Notes: generated by a model not told the origin, from the sequence alone. Positions 1 to 6,141 are shown, counted from the stretch's first letter. The stretch is DNA of 8,749 bases from Candidatus Pacearchaeota archaeon CG10_big_fil_rev_8_21_14_0_10_35_13 (GCA_002763035.1 PFDC01000087.1:1-8749); one strand, 5' to 3'. Numbers and translations: made by a program.

Positions 1-2
1 TA

Positions 3-1043
3 ATAGCAAATGCAGAAACAGGATTCGGACCACCAGGGAGCACTGCAATAACAAAGTTAACAACTCACGACCTAGAAGTAATAGAAGGAGTAAGTGGAGT
101 ACAAGAAGCAATACCAAGACTGATAAGAATGACAAAAGTAGAATACAACGGAAGAACAACCTACACTTACACAGGAGACATACCAATGGAAGAAAAGAAG
201 AGAGCAATAGTATACGACACATTTAACGTAGAAACAAGCTCAGGAAAACTAATAACAGAAAATGATAAGGGGAGAGTAATACTAGGAAGCGACTACTATG
301 AGAACTCTCAAGCAAGATTCGGAAAACAATTAGAAGTAGGACAAACAATAACTGTCCAAGGAAAAGAATTCAGAATAGCAGGATTCTTAGAGAAAAGTGG
401 AACGTTCACGATTAATTCAGTAGTATTCATGCTAACGGATGACATGAAAGGATTATTAGACCTCAGTGATGAGATAGATATGATAGTAGCACAAGTAGAA
501 GAAATAGGAATGACAGAAGAAGTAGCAATAAAAATAGAAGAAGCGATAAGAAAGGACCGTAGAGAAAAAGTTGGAGAAGAAGACTTCACAGTACAAACAC
601 CAACACAAGCAATAAGCTCAGTGAACACAATACTAGGAGCAATAAATATCGTAATAGCAGGAATAGCAGCAATATCACTAATTATAGGAGCAGTAGGAAT
701 AACCAATACGATGTATACTTCAGTACTAGAAAGACGTAAAGAAATAGGAACAATGAAAGCAGTAGGAGCACAAAACAAAGATATACTAATGATATTCATG
801 ATAGAATCAGGACTACTAGGACTAGTAGGAGGAATAATAGGTGTGATAATAGGACTGGGAATGGCCTACGGAGCCGCAGGAGCGGCAAGAGCAGGGCTAG
901 GAATCGATAACTTCAGAGTAACATTATCCGCACCGTTAATACTAGGATCAGTAATCTTCTCGTTTGTTATAGGAATGATATCAGGAATAATACCAGCATT
1001 ACAAGCAAGTAAACTAAAACCAGTAGACGCACTAAGACAATGA
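3..1043 (+). CDS. MacB/FtsX-type ABC transporter permease, 5'-truncated by the window edge
   Basis: This is the C-terminal part of a MacB/FtsX-family permease, the membrane subunit of an ABC system that couples a cytoplasmic ATPase to a large extracytoplasmic domain. The frame is open from base 3 with no stop. The first visible Met (129-131) lies inside the extracytoplasmic domain, so it is not the start; the first helix and the N-terminus lie off the window. From that Met, residues 1-160 are the rest of the extracytoplasmic domain (IVLGSxY-like and FRIAGFL motifs). Three helices follow, at about 166-196, 216-248 and 266-292. The FtsX-domain hallmark VLERRKEIGTMKAVGA follows the first of these, and the protein ends in QASKLKPVDALR, as is usual for the family. 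Its stop overlaps the next start (ATGA), suggesting coupled translation and probably a heterodimer. No ATPase gene is in view; it is probably upstream. Substrate unknown. The family call is firm. Confidence 0.9.
   Translation: MANAETGFGPPGSTAITKLTTHDLEVIEGVSGVQEAIPRLIRMTKVEYNGRTTYTYTGDIPMEEKKRAIVYDTFNVETSSGKLITENDKGRVILGSDYYENSQARFGKQLEVGQTITVQGKEFRIAGFLEKSGTFTINSVVFMLTDDMKGLLDLSDEIDMIVAQVEEIGMTEEVAIKIEEAIRKDRREKVGEEDFTVQTPTQAISSVNTILGAINIVIAGIAAISLIIGAVGITNTMYTSVLERRKEIGTMKAVGAQNKDILMIFMIESGLLGLVGGIIGVIIGLGMAYGAAGAARAGLGIDNFRVTLSAPLILGSVIFSFVIGMISGIIPALQASKLKPVDALRQ
721..841 (+). repeat. Near-identical tract shared by the two permeases (copy 1)
   Basis: Positions 721-841 and 1920-2040 (offset 1199) match at 118 of 121 bases. 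The mismatches are 782/1981 and the adjacent pair 799-800/1998-1999. The 60 bases just upstream have about 9 mismatches, and the extracytoplasmic-domain DNA further upstream is not alignable by eye. The tract codes for the VLERRKEIGTMKAVGAQNKD segment and the following helix. Confidence 0.9.
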
Positions 1044-2245
1044 TTAAAGATTATTTTATGATAGGAATAAAGAACATCAAGAAGAGAAGACTAAGAAGCT
1101 GGCTTACAATGTTCGGAATATTCATAAGTATAGCAACGATATTCTTACTAATCAGCCTGTCATTAGGACTACAGAAAGGAGTACAAGAAGAATTTGAAGG
1201 ACTAGGAGGAGACAAATTCTTCGTACAACCAAGAGGACAATTAGGAGGACCAGGAACAGGAGGAGCAGTAACATTAACAGAGAAAGACGCAGAGGCTATA
1301 GAAAAAGTCAACGGAATAAAGGCAGTAGTATACTACACCTTTGGTAACGCAAAAATAGAGAATTCCGGAGAAGTAAGATACGTGCAAACTACAGGAGTAT
1401 TAACAGAAGATTTCTTCTTAAAATCAGACTTTTACAAGATAGACGAAGGAAGAATGATAGAAGCAGGAGATACTAACAGGATAGTTGTGGGATCACAATA
1501 CAAGAATAATAATGTCTTTAGTAAGAACTTAGAAGTTGGTAATAAAATAATAATTAATGAAGCAGAGTTTAAAATCGTAGGGATACTGAAAACAACAGGG
1601 AGCCCACCAGACGACAAAATGATAATGATACCCCGAGAAGAGTTCGTGAAGTTATTTAATACAGGAGAAAAGGTTGACCAAATAGTCGCACAAGTTTATG
1701 ACACTAAAGAAATGGATACTGTAGCAGAGAGAACCAAGAGAGCACTAGCAAAGTTCAGAGGACTAAAATATGAAAATAGAGACTTCACCATAATGACCCC
1801 CGAAGAAATACTTAAGAGTTTTGAAGCAATACTAAACATACTAACAGCATTCCTCGGGGGGATAGCAGCAATATCATTAATCGTCGGAGGAGTAGGAATA
1901 ACCAACACGATGTACACATCAGTACTAGAAAGACGTAAAGAAATAGGAACAATGAAAGCAGTAGGAGCACAAAACAAAGACATACTAATGATATTCACAA
2001 TAGAATCAGGACTACTAGGACTAGTAGGAGGAATAATAGGAGTAGGACTAGGAAAAATTATAGGAAAAATTATTGAAGGTATAGCATTAAAACAATTAGG
2101 AACAAACCTATTACAGGCAGCAATGCCAGTAGAACTAATCATAGGAAGCTTACTATTCTCATTCTTCGTAGGAGCAATATCAGGAGCAGTGCCAGCAATA
2201 CAAGCAAGCAAACTAAAACCAGTAGACGCACTAAGGTACGAGTAA
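1040..2245 (+). CDS. MacB/FtsX-type ABC transporter permease (complete, 401 aa)
   Basis: Complete paralogue of the preceding permease. A basic amphipathic N-terminus with KNIKKRRLRSWLTMFGIFIS leads into TM1 (about 20-45). The MacB-type extracytoplasmic domain spans about 46-262 (NRIVVGSQY, FKIVGIL). Three helices follow at about 263-292, 313-345 and 365-388, with the VLERRKEIGTMKAVGA segment at 295-310 and QASKLKPVDALR near the end. About 400 residues with four helices is the normal size for this family. The start is set by the ATGA overlap with the upstream gene and by the KNI-x-RRLRS motif close to the Met, which is where family members begin. No Shine-Dalgarno site is visible, so translation is probably coupled. 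Family roles include lipid, peptide or antimicrobial export and envelope work; the substrate cannot be told from sequence. The DNA encoding the third-helix region is nearly identical to that of its neighbour. Confidence 0.93.
   Translation: MIKDYFMIGIKNIKKRRLRSWLTMFGIFISIATIFLLISLSLGLQKGVQEEFEGLGGDKFFVQPRGQLGGPGTGGAVTLTEKDAEAIEKVNGIKAVVYYTFGNAKIENSGEVRYVQTTGVLTEDFFLKSDFYKIDEGRMIEAGDTNRIVVGSQYKNNNVFSKNLEVGNKIIINEAEFKIVGILKTTGSPPDDKMIMIPREEFVKLFNTGEKVDQIVAQVYDTKEMDTVAERTKRALAKFRGLKYENRDFTIMTPEEILKSFEAILNILTAFLGGIAAISLIVGGVGITNTMYTSVLERRKEIGTMKAVGAQNKDILMIFTIESGLLGLVGGIIGVGLGKIIGKIIEGIALKQLGTNLLQAAMPVELIIGSLLFSFFVGAISGAVPAIQASKLKPVDALRYE
1920..2040 (+). repeat. Near-identical tract shared by the two permeases (copy 2)
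   Basis: Partner of 721-841, with 3 mismatches in 121. A second short match lies at the gene ends: 1001-1036 against 2200-2235, one mismatch in 36, coding for QASKLKPVDALR. Confidence 0.9.
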
Positions 2246-2270
2246 GTAACCACCCCACAACACCACAGAA

Positions 2271-2282
2271 ACTTTTAAAAAG
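2271..2282 (+). promoter_or_regulatory. TATA box of the zinc-ribbon gene
   Basis: CTTTTAAAAAG lies 46-56 nt ahead of the ATG at 2328. An archaeal TATA box here predicts transcription start near 2300-2306, close to an ATAATA run at 2306-2311, giving a leader of about 25 nt that carries the GGTGA site. It follows the permease stop by 26 nt, so this gene probably has its own promoter. Confidence 0.55.
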
Positions 2283-2316
2283 AATTATTTGCTAAGAAAG
2301 AGAACATAATAAAATT

Positions 2317-2321
2317 GGTGA
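2317..2321 (+). promoter_or_regulatory. Shine-Dalgarno site GGTGA
   Basis: GGTGA, complementary to the usual archaeal 16S rRNA 3' end, ends 6 nt before the ATG at 2328. It fixes the start of the 53-residue zinc-ribbon gene and is one of only two strong Shine-Dalgarno sites in the window. Confidence 0.6.
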
Positions 2322-2327
2322 CAAAAA

Positions 2328-2489
2328 ATGAAAAAATGTATTTATTGCAAGAGTGAAATAAACGACGAGTCAGTAATAGATTTTTGTGAAAGATGCGGTA
2401 AAGGAGTATGGGGTGATAGGATGTTCAAGACCATAGTAGAAAATATGGAAAAAGCAAGAGATAACGGAAGCCTATTCCAAGGAATATAG
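2328..2489 (+). CDS. Small zinc-ribbon protein (53 aa)
   Basis: A short gene that length-filtered gene finding would miss. The product begins MKKCIYCKSEI, continues with VIDFCERCGKGVWG and ends in a charged helix-like tail containing MFKTIVENMEKARDNGSLF. The cysteines at residues 4, 7, 20 and 23 form two CxxC knuckles separated by 12 residues, a compact zinc-ribbon spacing. A GGTGA site 6 nt upstream and a TATA box at 2271-2282 support expression. I recall similar short zinc-ribbon proteins (CIYCKxEI...CExCGxxVWGxxMF...NMExA) from DPANN and related archaea, but I know no established function. Nucleic-acid or protein binding is the usual role of such ribbons and is only inference here. It lies between transporter genes and the ribosomal block and is probably monocistronic. 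Confidence 0.82.
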   Translation: MKKCIYCKSEINDESVIDFCERCGKGVWGDRMFKTIVENMEKARDNGSLFQGI

Positions 2490-2532
2490 AACTAATAACA
2501 AGAAATCTACAAGTATGATAAAACTTAAAACA

Positions 2533-2553
2533 ACAAAAACCCGCAGTTTTTGT
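2533..2553 (+). terminator. Hairpin with U-rich arm, possible terminator of the zinc-ribbon gene
   Basis: ACAAAAAC (2533-2540) and GTTTTTGT (2546-2553) are perfect complements around the loop CCGCA. The 3' arm carries five Ts. It lies 44 nt after the zinc-ribbon stop and 23 nt before the next TATA box, a sensible place for termination. The stem is mostly A-T, so this may be a weak terminator or chance. Confidence 0.3.
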
Positions 2554-2575
2554 ACCATTAAGAGTTTCGTAGGAA

Positions 2576-2587
2576 CTTTTAAAAAGG
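2576..2587 (+). promoter_or_regulatory. TATA box of the eL21-rpo4-DUF655-uS13-uS4-uS11 operon
   Basis: CTTTTAAAAAGG, almost the same as the zinc-ribbon promoter, lies 69 nt ahead of the eL21 ATG at 2646. A CTATAATAAA element follows at 2605-2614, around the expected transcription start, leaving a leader of about 35-40 nt without an obvious Shine-Dalgarno site. It is the only convincing promoter ahead of the block ending at 5170. Confidence 0.55.
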
Positions 2588-2645
2588 ATGAAAAAGAGTT
2601 AATTCTATAATAAAGCAAGAAAATTGTTAGTACCGCAAAGTTATT

Positions 2646-2900
2646 ATGATTAAAAGAAAAAGAATTAGAGAAAAGGGAAAGATAAGGCTTAGTGAATACT
2701 TTAAAGTACTGAAGGAAGGAGAAACAGTAGCAATAGTAAGAGAATTAGCAGAAAGATCAAACGTACCAAAAAGAATGCAAGGAAGAACAGGAATAGTTAA
2801 AGGAAGAAGAGGCAACGCTTATATAGTAAAAATTAATGATATAAATCAAGAGAAAGAGTACGTAGTAAAGGCGGTACACTTAAAGAGAATAAAAAATTAG
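2646..2900 (+). CDS. rpl21e: 50S ribosomal protein eL21 (L21e)
   Basis: eL21 is a large-subunit protein shared by archaea and eukaryotes. The sequence starts MIKRKRIREKGKIRLSEYF, then shows EGETVAIVRELA, the family core RMQGRTGIVKGRRGNAYIVKIND (residues about 43-65) and the closing AVHLKRI. At 84 residues it is a little shorter than the roughly 95-100 common in other archaea, as in many DPANN versions. An in-frame TAG at 2628-2630 and no ATG, GTG or TTG codon between it and 2646 leave this ATG as the only sensible start. First gene of a tight block: its stop is 3 nt from the rpo4 ATG. eL21 followed by rpo4 and DUF655 is a conserved archaeal arrangement. Confidence 0.95.
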   Translation: MIKRKRIREKGKIRLSEYFKVLKEGETVAIVRELAERSNVPKRMQGRTGIVKGRRGNAYIVKINDINQEKEYVVKAVHLKRIKN

Positions 2901-2903
2901 AAA

Positions 2904-3215
2904 ATGATACACGAAACAAAACCATTAACAATAGCAGAAACAGAAGAGTTGCTAAAAGGATCAACGACAGAAGAAGAACACCAAGACCTAAAAGCATTCC
3001 TAAAAAAGTTCAAAACGTTAAGCTTGAAAGAAGCAAAGGAATTAAGGGAAGAACTAGAAAAATTAGAACTAATAAAAGCTAAGCCAGAAGACTTAGTGAA
3101 GATTGTAGACTTAGTACCAGCAGATGAAGGAAGCGTTAATAAGATATTCACAGAAGTAGGATTAGACAAAGATGAAATTAATAAAATACTTACAATTACA
3201 AAGAAATACATATGA
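2904..3215 (+). CDS. rpoF: DNA-directed RNA polymerase subunit Rpo4 (RpoF)
   Basis: Rpo4 pairs with Rpo7 to form the stalk of archaeal RNA polymerase, which helps promoter opening and binds nascent RNA. The 103-residue product has the Rpb4 pattern: an N-terminal strand and helix (MIHETKPLTIAETEELL), a long charged helix at about 40-58 (LKEAKELREELEKLELI) and the C-terminal HRDC-like bundle, with KPEDLVKIVDLVPADEGSV at 60-78 followed by an EINKILTITKKYI helix. The length is slightly below the common 105-117. It starts 3 nt after eL21 and overlaps the DUF655 start by 4 nt (ATGA), so translation is probably coupled. The gene order supports the call as much as the sequence does. Confidence 0.93.
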   Translation: MIHETKPLTIAETEELLKGSTTEEEHQDLKAFLKKFKTLSLKEAKELREELEKLELIKAKPEDLVKIVDLVPADEGSVNKIFTEVGLDKDEINKILTITKKYI

Positions 3216-3754
3216 CTATGGAAAGAGAAGAATATGCAGTAGTCCTAGACTACTTACCATACGGGTACCCACTGGAGGGGAAGAGGATGCCAATAGCCCA
3301 GGCTATAGGAGCAACAGGATTAACACTTTTACAACTAGTGCCAAGAAGAGGAGAAGCACTAGAACTAAAGGAGAAAGTGTATATAGGTAACGGGAAGAGA
3401 GATAAAATATACTATATACTAGGAAAACTAACAGGAGATAAGCTGACAGAGACTGCTAAACAACAGCTTAATGATTACGTTAAAGAAGTAATAAAGGAAC
3501 AAGAAGCAAGGTTCGTAGAATTCTTCAACAAATCAGAAGCAATAAACACAAGGCTACACCAACTAGAATTACTGCCAGGATTAGGAAAGAAACATACACA
3601 AGAAATTCTAGCACAAAGAAAAGAAAAACTTTTCGAAAGCTTTGATGAAATAAAGAGCAGAATACCAACGCTACCACACCCAGAAAAAACTGTGGAGAAA
3701 AGAATTATCGACGAACTAACAGGAGATGAAAGGCATAAACTTTTCGTAAGTTAA
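3212..3754 (+). CDS. DUF655 family RNA-binding-like protein
   Basis: This archaeal family is found almost always beside eL21 and rpo4; its biochemical role is not settled. The 180-residue product has the family start EEYAVVLDYLPYGYP, an OB-like part with AIGATGLTLLQLVPRRG (about 31-47) and YIGNGKRDKIYYILGKL (about 57-73), a helical linker, and a helix-hairpin-helix-like segment LELLPGLGKKHTQEILAQR (118-136), the signature of nucleic-acid binding. The C-terminal part has SRIPTLPHPEKTVEKRIIDEL. The ATG at 3212 overlaps the rpo4 stop; a second ATG at 3218 is possible but loses the overlap. In many archaea ksgA (the 16S rRNA dimethyltransferase) follows. Here uS13 does, 2 nt downstream. A part in rRNA or ribosome handling is inferred from position only. 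Confidence 0.9.
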   Translation: MTMEREEYAVVLDYLPYGYPLEGKRMPIAQAIGATGLTLLQLVPRRGEALELKEKVYIGNGKRDKIYYILGKLTGDKLTETAKQQLNDYVKEVIKEQEARFVEFFNKSEAINTRLHQLELLPGLGKKHTQEILAQRKEKLFESFDEIKSRIPTLPHPEKTVEKRIIDELTGDERHKLFVS

Positions 3755-3756
3755 AA

Positions 3757-4263
3757 ATGGCAGAAAAAGAACAAAAAATAATACCAAAACCAGGAATGAA
3801 ACAACCAAAGGAAGAGTTTGACTTACTGGTAAGAATCTTAGATAAAGACATTAAAGGACAAAGAAGAGTAGTAGTAGGACTAAGAAGAATCAAAGGAGTA
3901 TCATGGGCAATCTCAAACGCCACATGTACAATACTAAAGATACCGACCAATAAGAAAATAGCAGAATTAACAGAGAAAGAAATTAAAGAAATAGAAGACT
4001 TCTTAAAAAACCCTAAAGTGCCAGACTTCCTTATTAACAGAAGAAAGGACCATGATTCTGGAGAGAACAAACACTTAGTAAGCACAAACTTAGACTTCAA
4101 AAAAGATTTCGATATAAAACTATTAAAGAAAATAAGAAGTTACAGGGGATTAAGACATGCTCTGGGACTACCAACAAGAGGACAAAGAACCAAGAGTCAC
4201 TTCAGAGCTAATAAGAAATCAAGAGTAGTCGTTGGAGTAAAAAGCAAGAAGGGCGGTAAATAA
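3757..4263 (+). CDS. rps13: 30S ribosomal protein uS13
   Basis: uS13 sits in the head of the small subunit and touches the P-site tRNA and the large subunit. The 168-residue product has an N-terminal extension of about 20 residues (MAEKEQKIIPKPGMKQPKEE), then LVRILDKDIKGQRRVVVGLRRIKGVSWAIS (helix-two-turn-helix start), LTEKEIKEIEDFL, INRRKDHDSGENKHL at 93-107, and the diagnostic SYRGLRHALGLPTRGQRTKSHFR at 128-150 before a basic tail. The length fits archaeal members (about 148-170). It starts 2 nt after DUF655 and ends 2 nt before uS4. No Shine-Dalgarno site precedes it, so translation is probably coupled. Confidence 0.96.
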   Translation: MAEKEQKIIPKPGMKQPKEEFDLLVRILDKDIKGQRRVVVGLRRIKGVSWAISNATCTILKIPTNKKIAELTEKEIKEIEDFLKNPKVPDFLINRRKDHDSGENKHLVSTNLDFKKDFDIKLLKKIRSYRGLRHALGLPTRGQRTKSHFRANKKSRVVVGVKSKKGGK

Positions 4264-4265
4264 CT

Positions 4266-4787
4266 ATGGCATGGACTAGAAAACATAAAACATACTCAAG
4301 ACCAAGAAAACCTTTTGACAAGGTAAGAATGGAAGAAGAAAACGTAATAGTAGAAAAATACGGACTAAAGAATAAGAGGGAAATATGGAAGGCAGAAGCA
4401 GCAATAAGCAAGATAAGAACACAAGCAAAAAAACTCATTACCGAACCATTAGAAGAACAAGAAAAGCTATACGAAAAACTTAATAAGATGGGACTAGGAG
4501 TTAAAAGTATACCAGAAGTATTAGCATTAAGCAAGGAAGACTGGCTTGGGAGAAGACTACAAACAATAATAGCAAATAAAGGAATGGCAACAACAATAAA
4601 GCAAGCAAGACAACTAATAACACACAAACACGTAAAGATCAACGGTAAGATAAAGAATATACCATCATACCCTGTTAAAGTAAAAGAAGAAAAAATGATT
4701 GAAATAAAAGAAAAGAAAGAAAAAGTTAAGAAGGCAACAGAAATAGTCATTGAAACACCAGCAACAGAGGAGGAAAAAGAAGAATGA
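4266..4787 (+). CDS. rps4: 30S ribosomal protein uS4
   Basis: uS4 is a primary binder of 16S rRNA and starts body assembly. The product opens with the archaeal pattern RKHKTYSRPRKPFDKVRMEEEN and YGLKNKREIWKAEA. The S4 RNA-binding domain lies at about 96-142 (RRLQTIIANKGMATTIKQAR, ITHKHVKINGKI, SYPVKV). After it comes a charged tail of about 30 residues ending in ATEEEKEE, as often seen in archaeal uS4. Length 173, normal for archaea. It starts 2 nt after uS13; its stop overlaps the uS11 ATG by 4 nt (ATGA). The Glu-codon run at 4767-4773 (GAGGAGG) lies 10 nt ahead of the uS11 start and may double as a weak Shine-Dalgarno site. Confidence 0.95.
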   Translation: MAWTRKHKTYSRPRKPFDKVRMEEENVIVEKYGLKNKREIWKAEAAISKIRTQAKKLITEPLEEQEKLYEKLNKMGLGVKSIPEVLALSKEDWLGRRLQTIIANKGMATTIKQARQLITHKHVKINGKIKNIPSYPVKVKEEKMIEIKEKKEKVKKATEIVIETPATEEEKEE

Positions 4788-5170
4788 AGGTTAAGAAAGA
4801 ATACACAGGAATAGTACACATATTTACTAGTTTTAACAACACCATAGTGAACTTAACAGACATCGGAGGAAATACAATTTCAAGAGTATCAGGAGGAATG
4901 GTAACAAAACAAGATAGACTAAAAGCTAACCCAACAGTAGCAATGTTTATAGCAAAAAAGATAGCAGAAGGAGCCAAAGAAGCAGGAATAACATCATTGT
5001 ACATAAGAATAAGAGCGAATACTGGAAGCACATCACCAGGACCAGGAGCCAACTCAGTAATAAAAGCATTATCAAGAGACGGATTCAAAATAATAAGCAT
5101 TTCAGAAACAACAAGAGTGCCAAGAGGAGGACCTAAGAAGAAAGGAGGAAAGAGAGGTAGAAGACCATAA
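4784..5170 (+). CDS. rps11: 30S ribosomal protein uS11
   Basis: uS11 is a platform protein near the E site and the 3' end of 16S rRNA. The 128-residue product shows the family core: GIVHIFTSFNNTIVNLTD (9-26), GGNTISRVSGGMV (28-40), a central AKKIAEGAKEAGI helix, YIRIRANTG (73-81), SPGPGANSVIKALSRDGFKI (84-103) and the basic C-terminal TRVPRGGPKKKGGKRGRR that contacts rRNA. Length and order match archaeal uS11. The start is set by the ATGA overlap with uS4. It ends the first ribosomal block. The 45-nt gap that follows holds a TATA-like box, so rpo3 may be transcribed separately as well as by read-through. Confidence 0.96.
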   Translation: MKVKKEYTGIVHIFTSFNNTIVNLTDIGGNTISRVSGGMVTKQDRLKANPTVAMFIAKKIAEGAKEAGITSLYIRIRANTGSTSPGPGANSVIKALSRDGFKIISISETTRVPRGGPKKKGGKRGRRP

Positions 5171-5178
5171 ACACTAAA

Positions 5179-5187
5179 GTTTAAAAG
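5179..5187 (+). promoter_or_regulatory. TATA-like box ahead of rpo3
   Basis: GTTTAAAAG lies 28 nt before the rpo3 ATG at 5216, with TATAATAA at 5201-5208 between. Usual archaeal spacing puts the transcription start around 5208-5212, so the mRNA would be nearly leaderless, which fits the absence of a Shine-Dalgarno site. Confidence 0.45.
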
Positions 5188-5215
5188 ACTAAAAAATTAG
5201 TATAATAACAACAAA

Positions 5216-5947
5216 ATGAAAATAATAGAAAAAAACCAAGAAAAAATAATGATTACTGAAGATATGAGCGAAACCCTAGCAAATGCCATAAGAAGAACAA
5301 TAATGGAAGTGCCAGTATTAGCAGTTGACGAAGTGGAAATATTCAAGAACGACTCAGTATTGTACGACGAAGTAGTGGCTCACAGAATCGGACTAATACC
5401 ACTAAAGATGGAAGAGAACAAAGGCAAGAAGAAAGCCAATGAAGAAATGGTGCTAAAACTTGTGAAGAAAGGACAAGGAATGGTATACTCAGGAGAATTA
5501 TCAGGGGCAACAGAAGCAGTATTTGGAAAAATGCCAATAACACTACTAACAGAAGGACAAGAATTAGAAATATTAGCAACAGCAAGACTAGGAAAAGGAA
5601 TAGAACACGCAAAGTACAGCCCTGGAATAATGCACTACAGAGAATATTACGAAGCAACACCAAAGAAAGGAACAGAATTATGTAATGAGTGCTTAGCAAA
5701 TGTTACAAAGAAGTTGTTAAACTACGGGGAAGGAGAAGAAGACCTAGAATTCTTAAAGTATGAATGTAAAACATGCAACACAGAAATAGGAAAGTTCATC
5801 AAAGAAAATAATAAGACCATGGAAATAAAGAAAGGACAAGGAATAATTATAACAATAGAATCATTCGGACAAATGCCAGCAGAAACAATACTAAGAAAGG
5901 CAATGACAATACTTAAAGAAAACACTGAAGCTCTGGCAAAAAAGTAA
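5216..5947 (+). CDS. rpoD: DNA-directed RNA polymerase subunit Rpo3 (RpoD)
   Basis: Rpo3 is the archaeal counterpart of the bacterial alpha N-terminal domain and eukaryotic Rpb3; with Rpo11 it forms the platform on which RNA polymerase assembles. The 243-residue product has the dimerization domain signature LANAIRRTIMEVPVLAVDEVEI (21-42), DEVVAHRIGLIPL (51-63), an insert domain, and GIIITIESFGQMPAETILRKA (209-229) near the end. The insert holds C156, C159, C184 and C187 as two CxxC pairs, more like a zinc knuckle than the CX2CX2CX3C iron-sulphur pattern known in some archaeal Rpo3. The ATG at 5216 starts the expected N-terminal strand. Length is normal (about 240-265). It stands after uS11 and before tRNA-Leu/eL18, as in many archaea. 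Confidence 0.95.
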   Translation: MKIIEKNQEKIMITEDMSETLANAIRRTIMEVPVLAVDEVEIFKNDSVLYDEVVAHRIGLIPLKMEENKGKKKANEEMVLKLVKKGQGMVYSGELSGATEAVFGKMPITLLTEGQELEILATARLGKGIEHAKYSPGIMHYREYYEATPKKGTELCNECLANVTKKLLNYGEGEEDLEFLKYECKTCNTEIGKFIKENNKTMEIKKGQGIIITIESFGQMPAETILRKAMTILKENTEALAKK

Positions 5948-5948
5948 G

Positions 5949-5956
5949 TTTAAAAA
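5949..5956 (+). promoter_or_regulatory. TATA box of tRNA-Leu
   Basis: TTTAAAAA directly follows the rpo3 stop. Its centre is 27-28 nt from the mature tRNA 5' end at 5980, so transcription should start at or within a few bases of the mature end. An AATAATAATAA run fills the space before the tRNA. Confidence 0.6.
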
Positions 5957-5979
5957 CCGCAGAAAGTAAATAATAATAA

Positions 5980-6063
5980 GCGGGGGTGCCGGAGCGGTCA
6001 AACGGACTGCGCTAAGGACGCAGTGACCTTGTGTCTGCGAAGGTTCGAATCCTTCCTCCCGCA
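5980..6063 (+). tRNA. tRNA-Leu, anticodon AAG as written (class II)
   Basis: 84 nt with all arms. The acceptor 5980-5986 pairs with 6056-6062 (one G-U at 5985/6057), discriminator A6063. D stem 5989-5991 with 6003-6005 and an AGCGGTCAAA-type loop. Anticodon stem 6007-6011 with 6019-6023, loop CTAAGGA, with T33 at 6013 and anticodon AAG at 6014-6016. The long variable arm 6024-6038 (GAC/GTC stem) marks class II. T stem 6039-6043 with 6051-6055, loop TTCGAAT. The long arm, A73 and the resemblance to archaeal tRNA-Leu support leucine. No CCA is encoded. Position 34 is A, where archaea normally have G, so it would read CUU. A tRNA-Leu ahead of eL18-uL13-uS9 is also known in Haloarcula. It may be the first part of that transcript. 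Confidence 0.93.
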
Positions 6064-6087
6064 TAAGGGAACCAAGAGTTCCCTTAT
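6063..6087 (+). other. Hairpin abutting the tRNA-Leu 3' end
   Basis: TAAGGGAAC (6064-6072) and GTTCCCTTA (6078-6086) are perfect complements around the loop CAAGA. The discriminator A6063 and T6087 can add a tenth pair. The hairpin starts exactly where the mature tRNA ends. No T-run follows, so it is not a classic terminator. It may mark the 3' processing point or block read-through. Confidence 0.6.
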
Positions 6088-6091
6088 TAAC

Positions 6092-6111
6092 CCTCCTTAA
6101 AAATAGGGAGG
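6092..6111 (+). other. Second hairpin in the tRNA-Leu/eL18 spacer
   Basis: CCTCCTT (6092-6098) pairs with AGGGAGG (6105-6111), one G-U, around AAAAAT. The 3' arm GGGAGGAA (6106-6113) could pair instead with TTCCTCCC in the tRNA 3' half (6053-6060) or with TTCCTCC at 6148-6154, so alternative folds are possible. CTTAAAAATAG at 6096-6106 is a weak TATA-like box for the eL18 operon. Confidence 0.4.
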
Positions 6112-6141
6112 AAAAAGAATTCGAATAAGGAGAAAGTTTTT

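Noticed and set aside
129..131. ATG as start of the first permease
   Set aside because: The frame is open to base 3 and the upstream codons (GFGPPGSTAITKL, EVIEGVSGVQ) are clearly MacB-type sequence, so the start is outside the window.
1696..2253. 185-residue minus-strand frame
   Set aside because: Antisense of the second permease; its resemblance to the 308-799 minus frame only reflects the shared tract of the two permeases.
2246..2300. C/A-rich stretch after the permeases (CACCCCACAACACCACAG) as a regulatory site
   Set aside because: No symmetry, repeat or known motif beyond the TATA box at 2271.
3172..3390. 72-residue plus-strand frame
   Set aside because: Shadow of the rpo4/DUF655 junction in another frame; those two frames have clear family motifs.
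4208..4819. 203-residue minus-strand frame
   Set aside because: Ser/Phe/Leu-rich antisense of uS4; long antisense frames arise easily opposite purine-rich coding DNA such as this.
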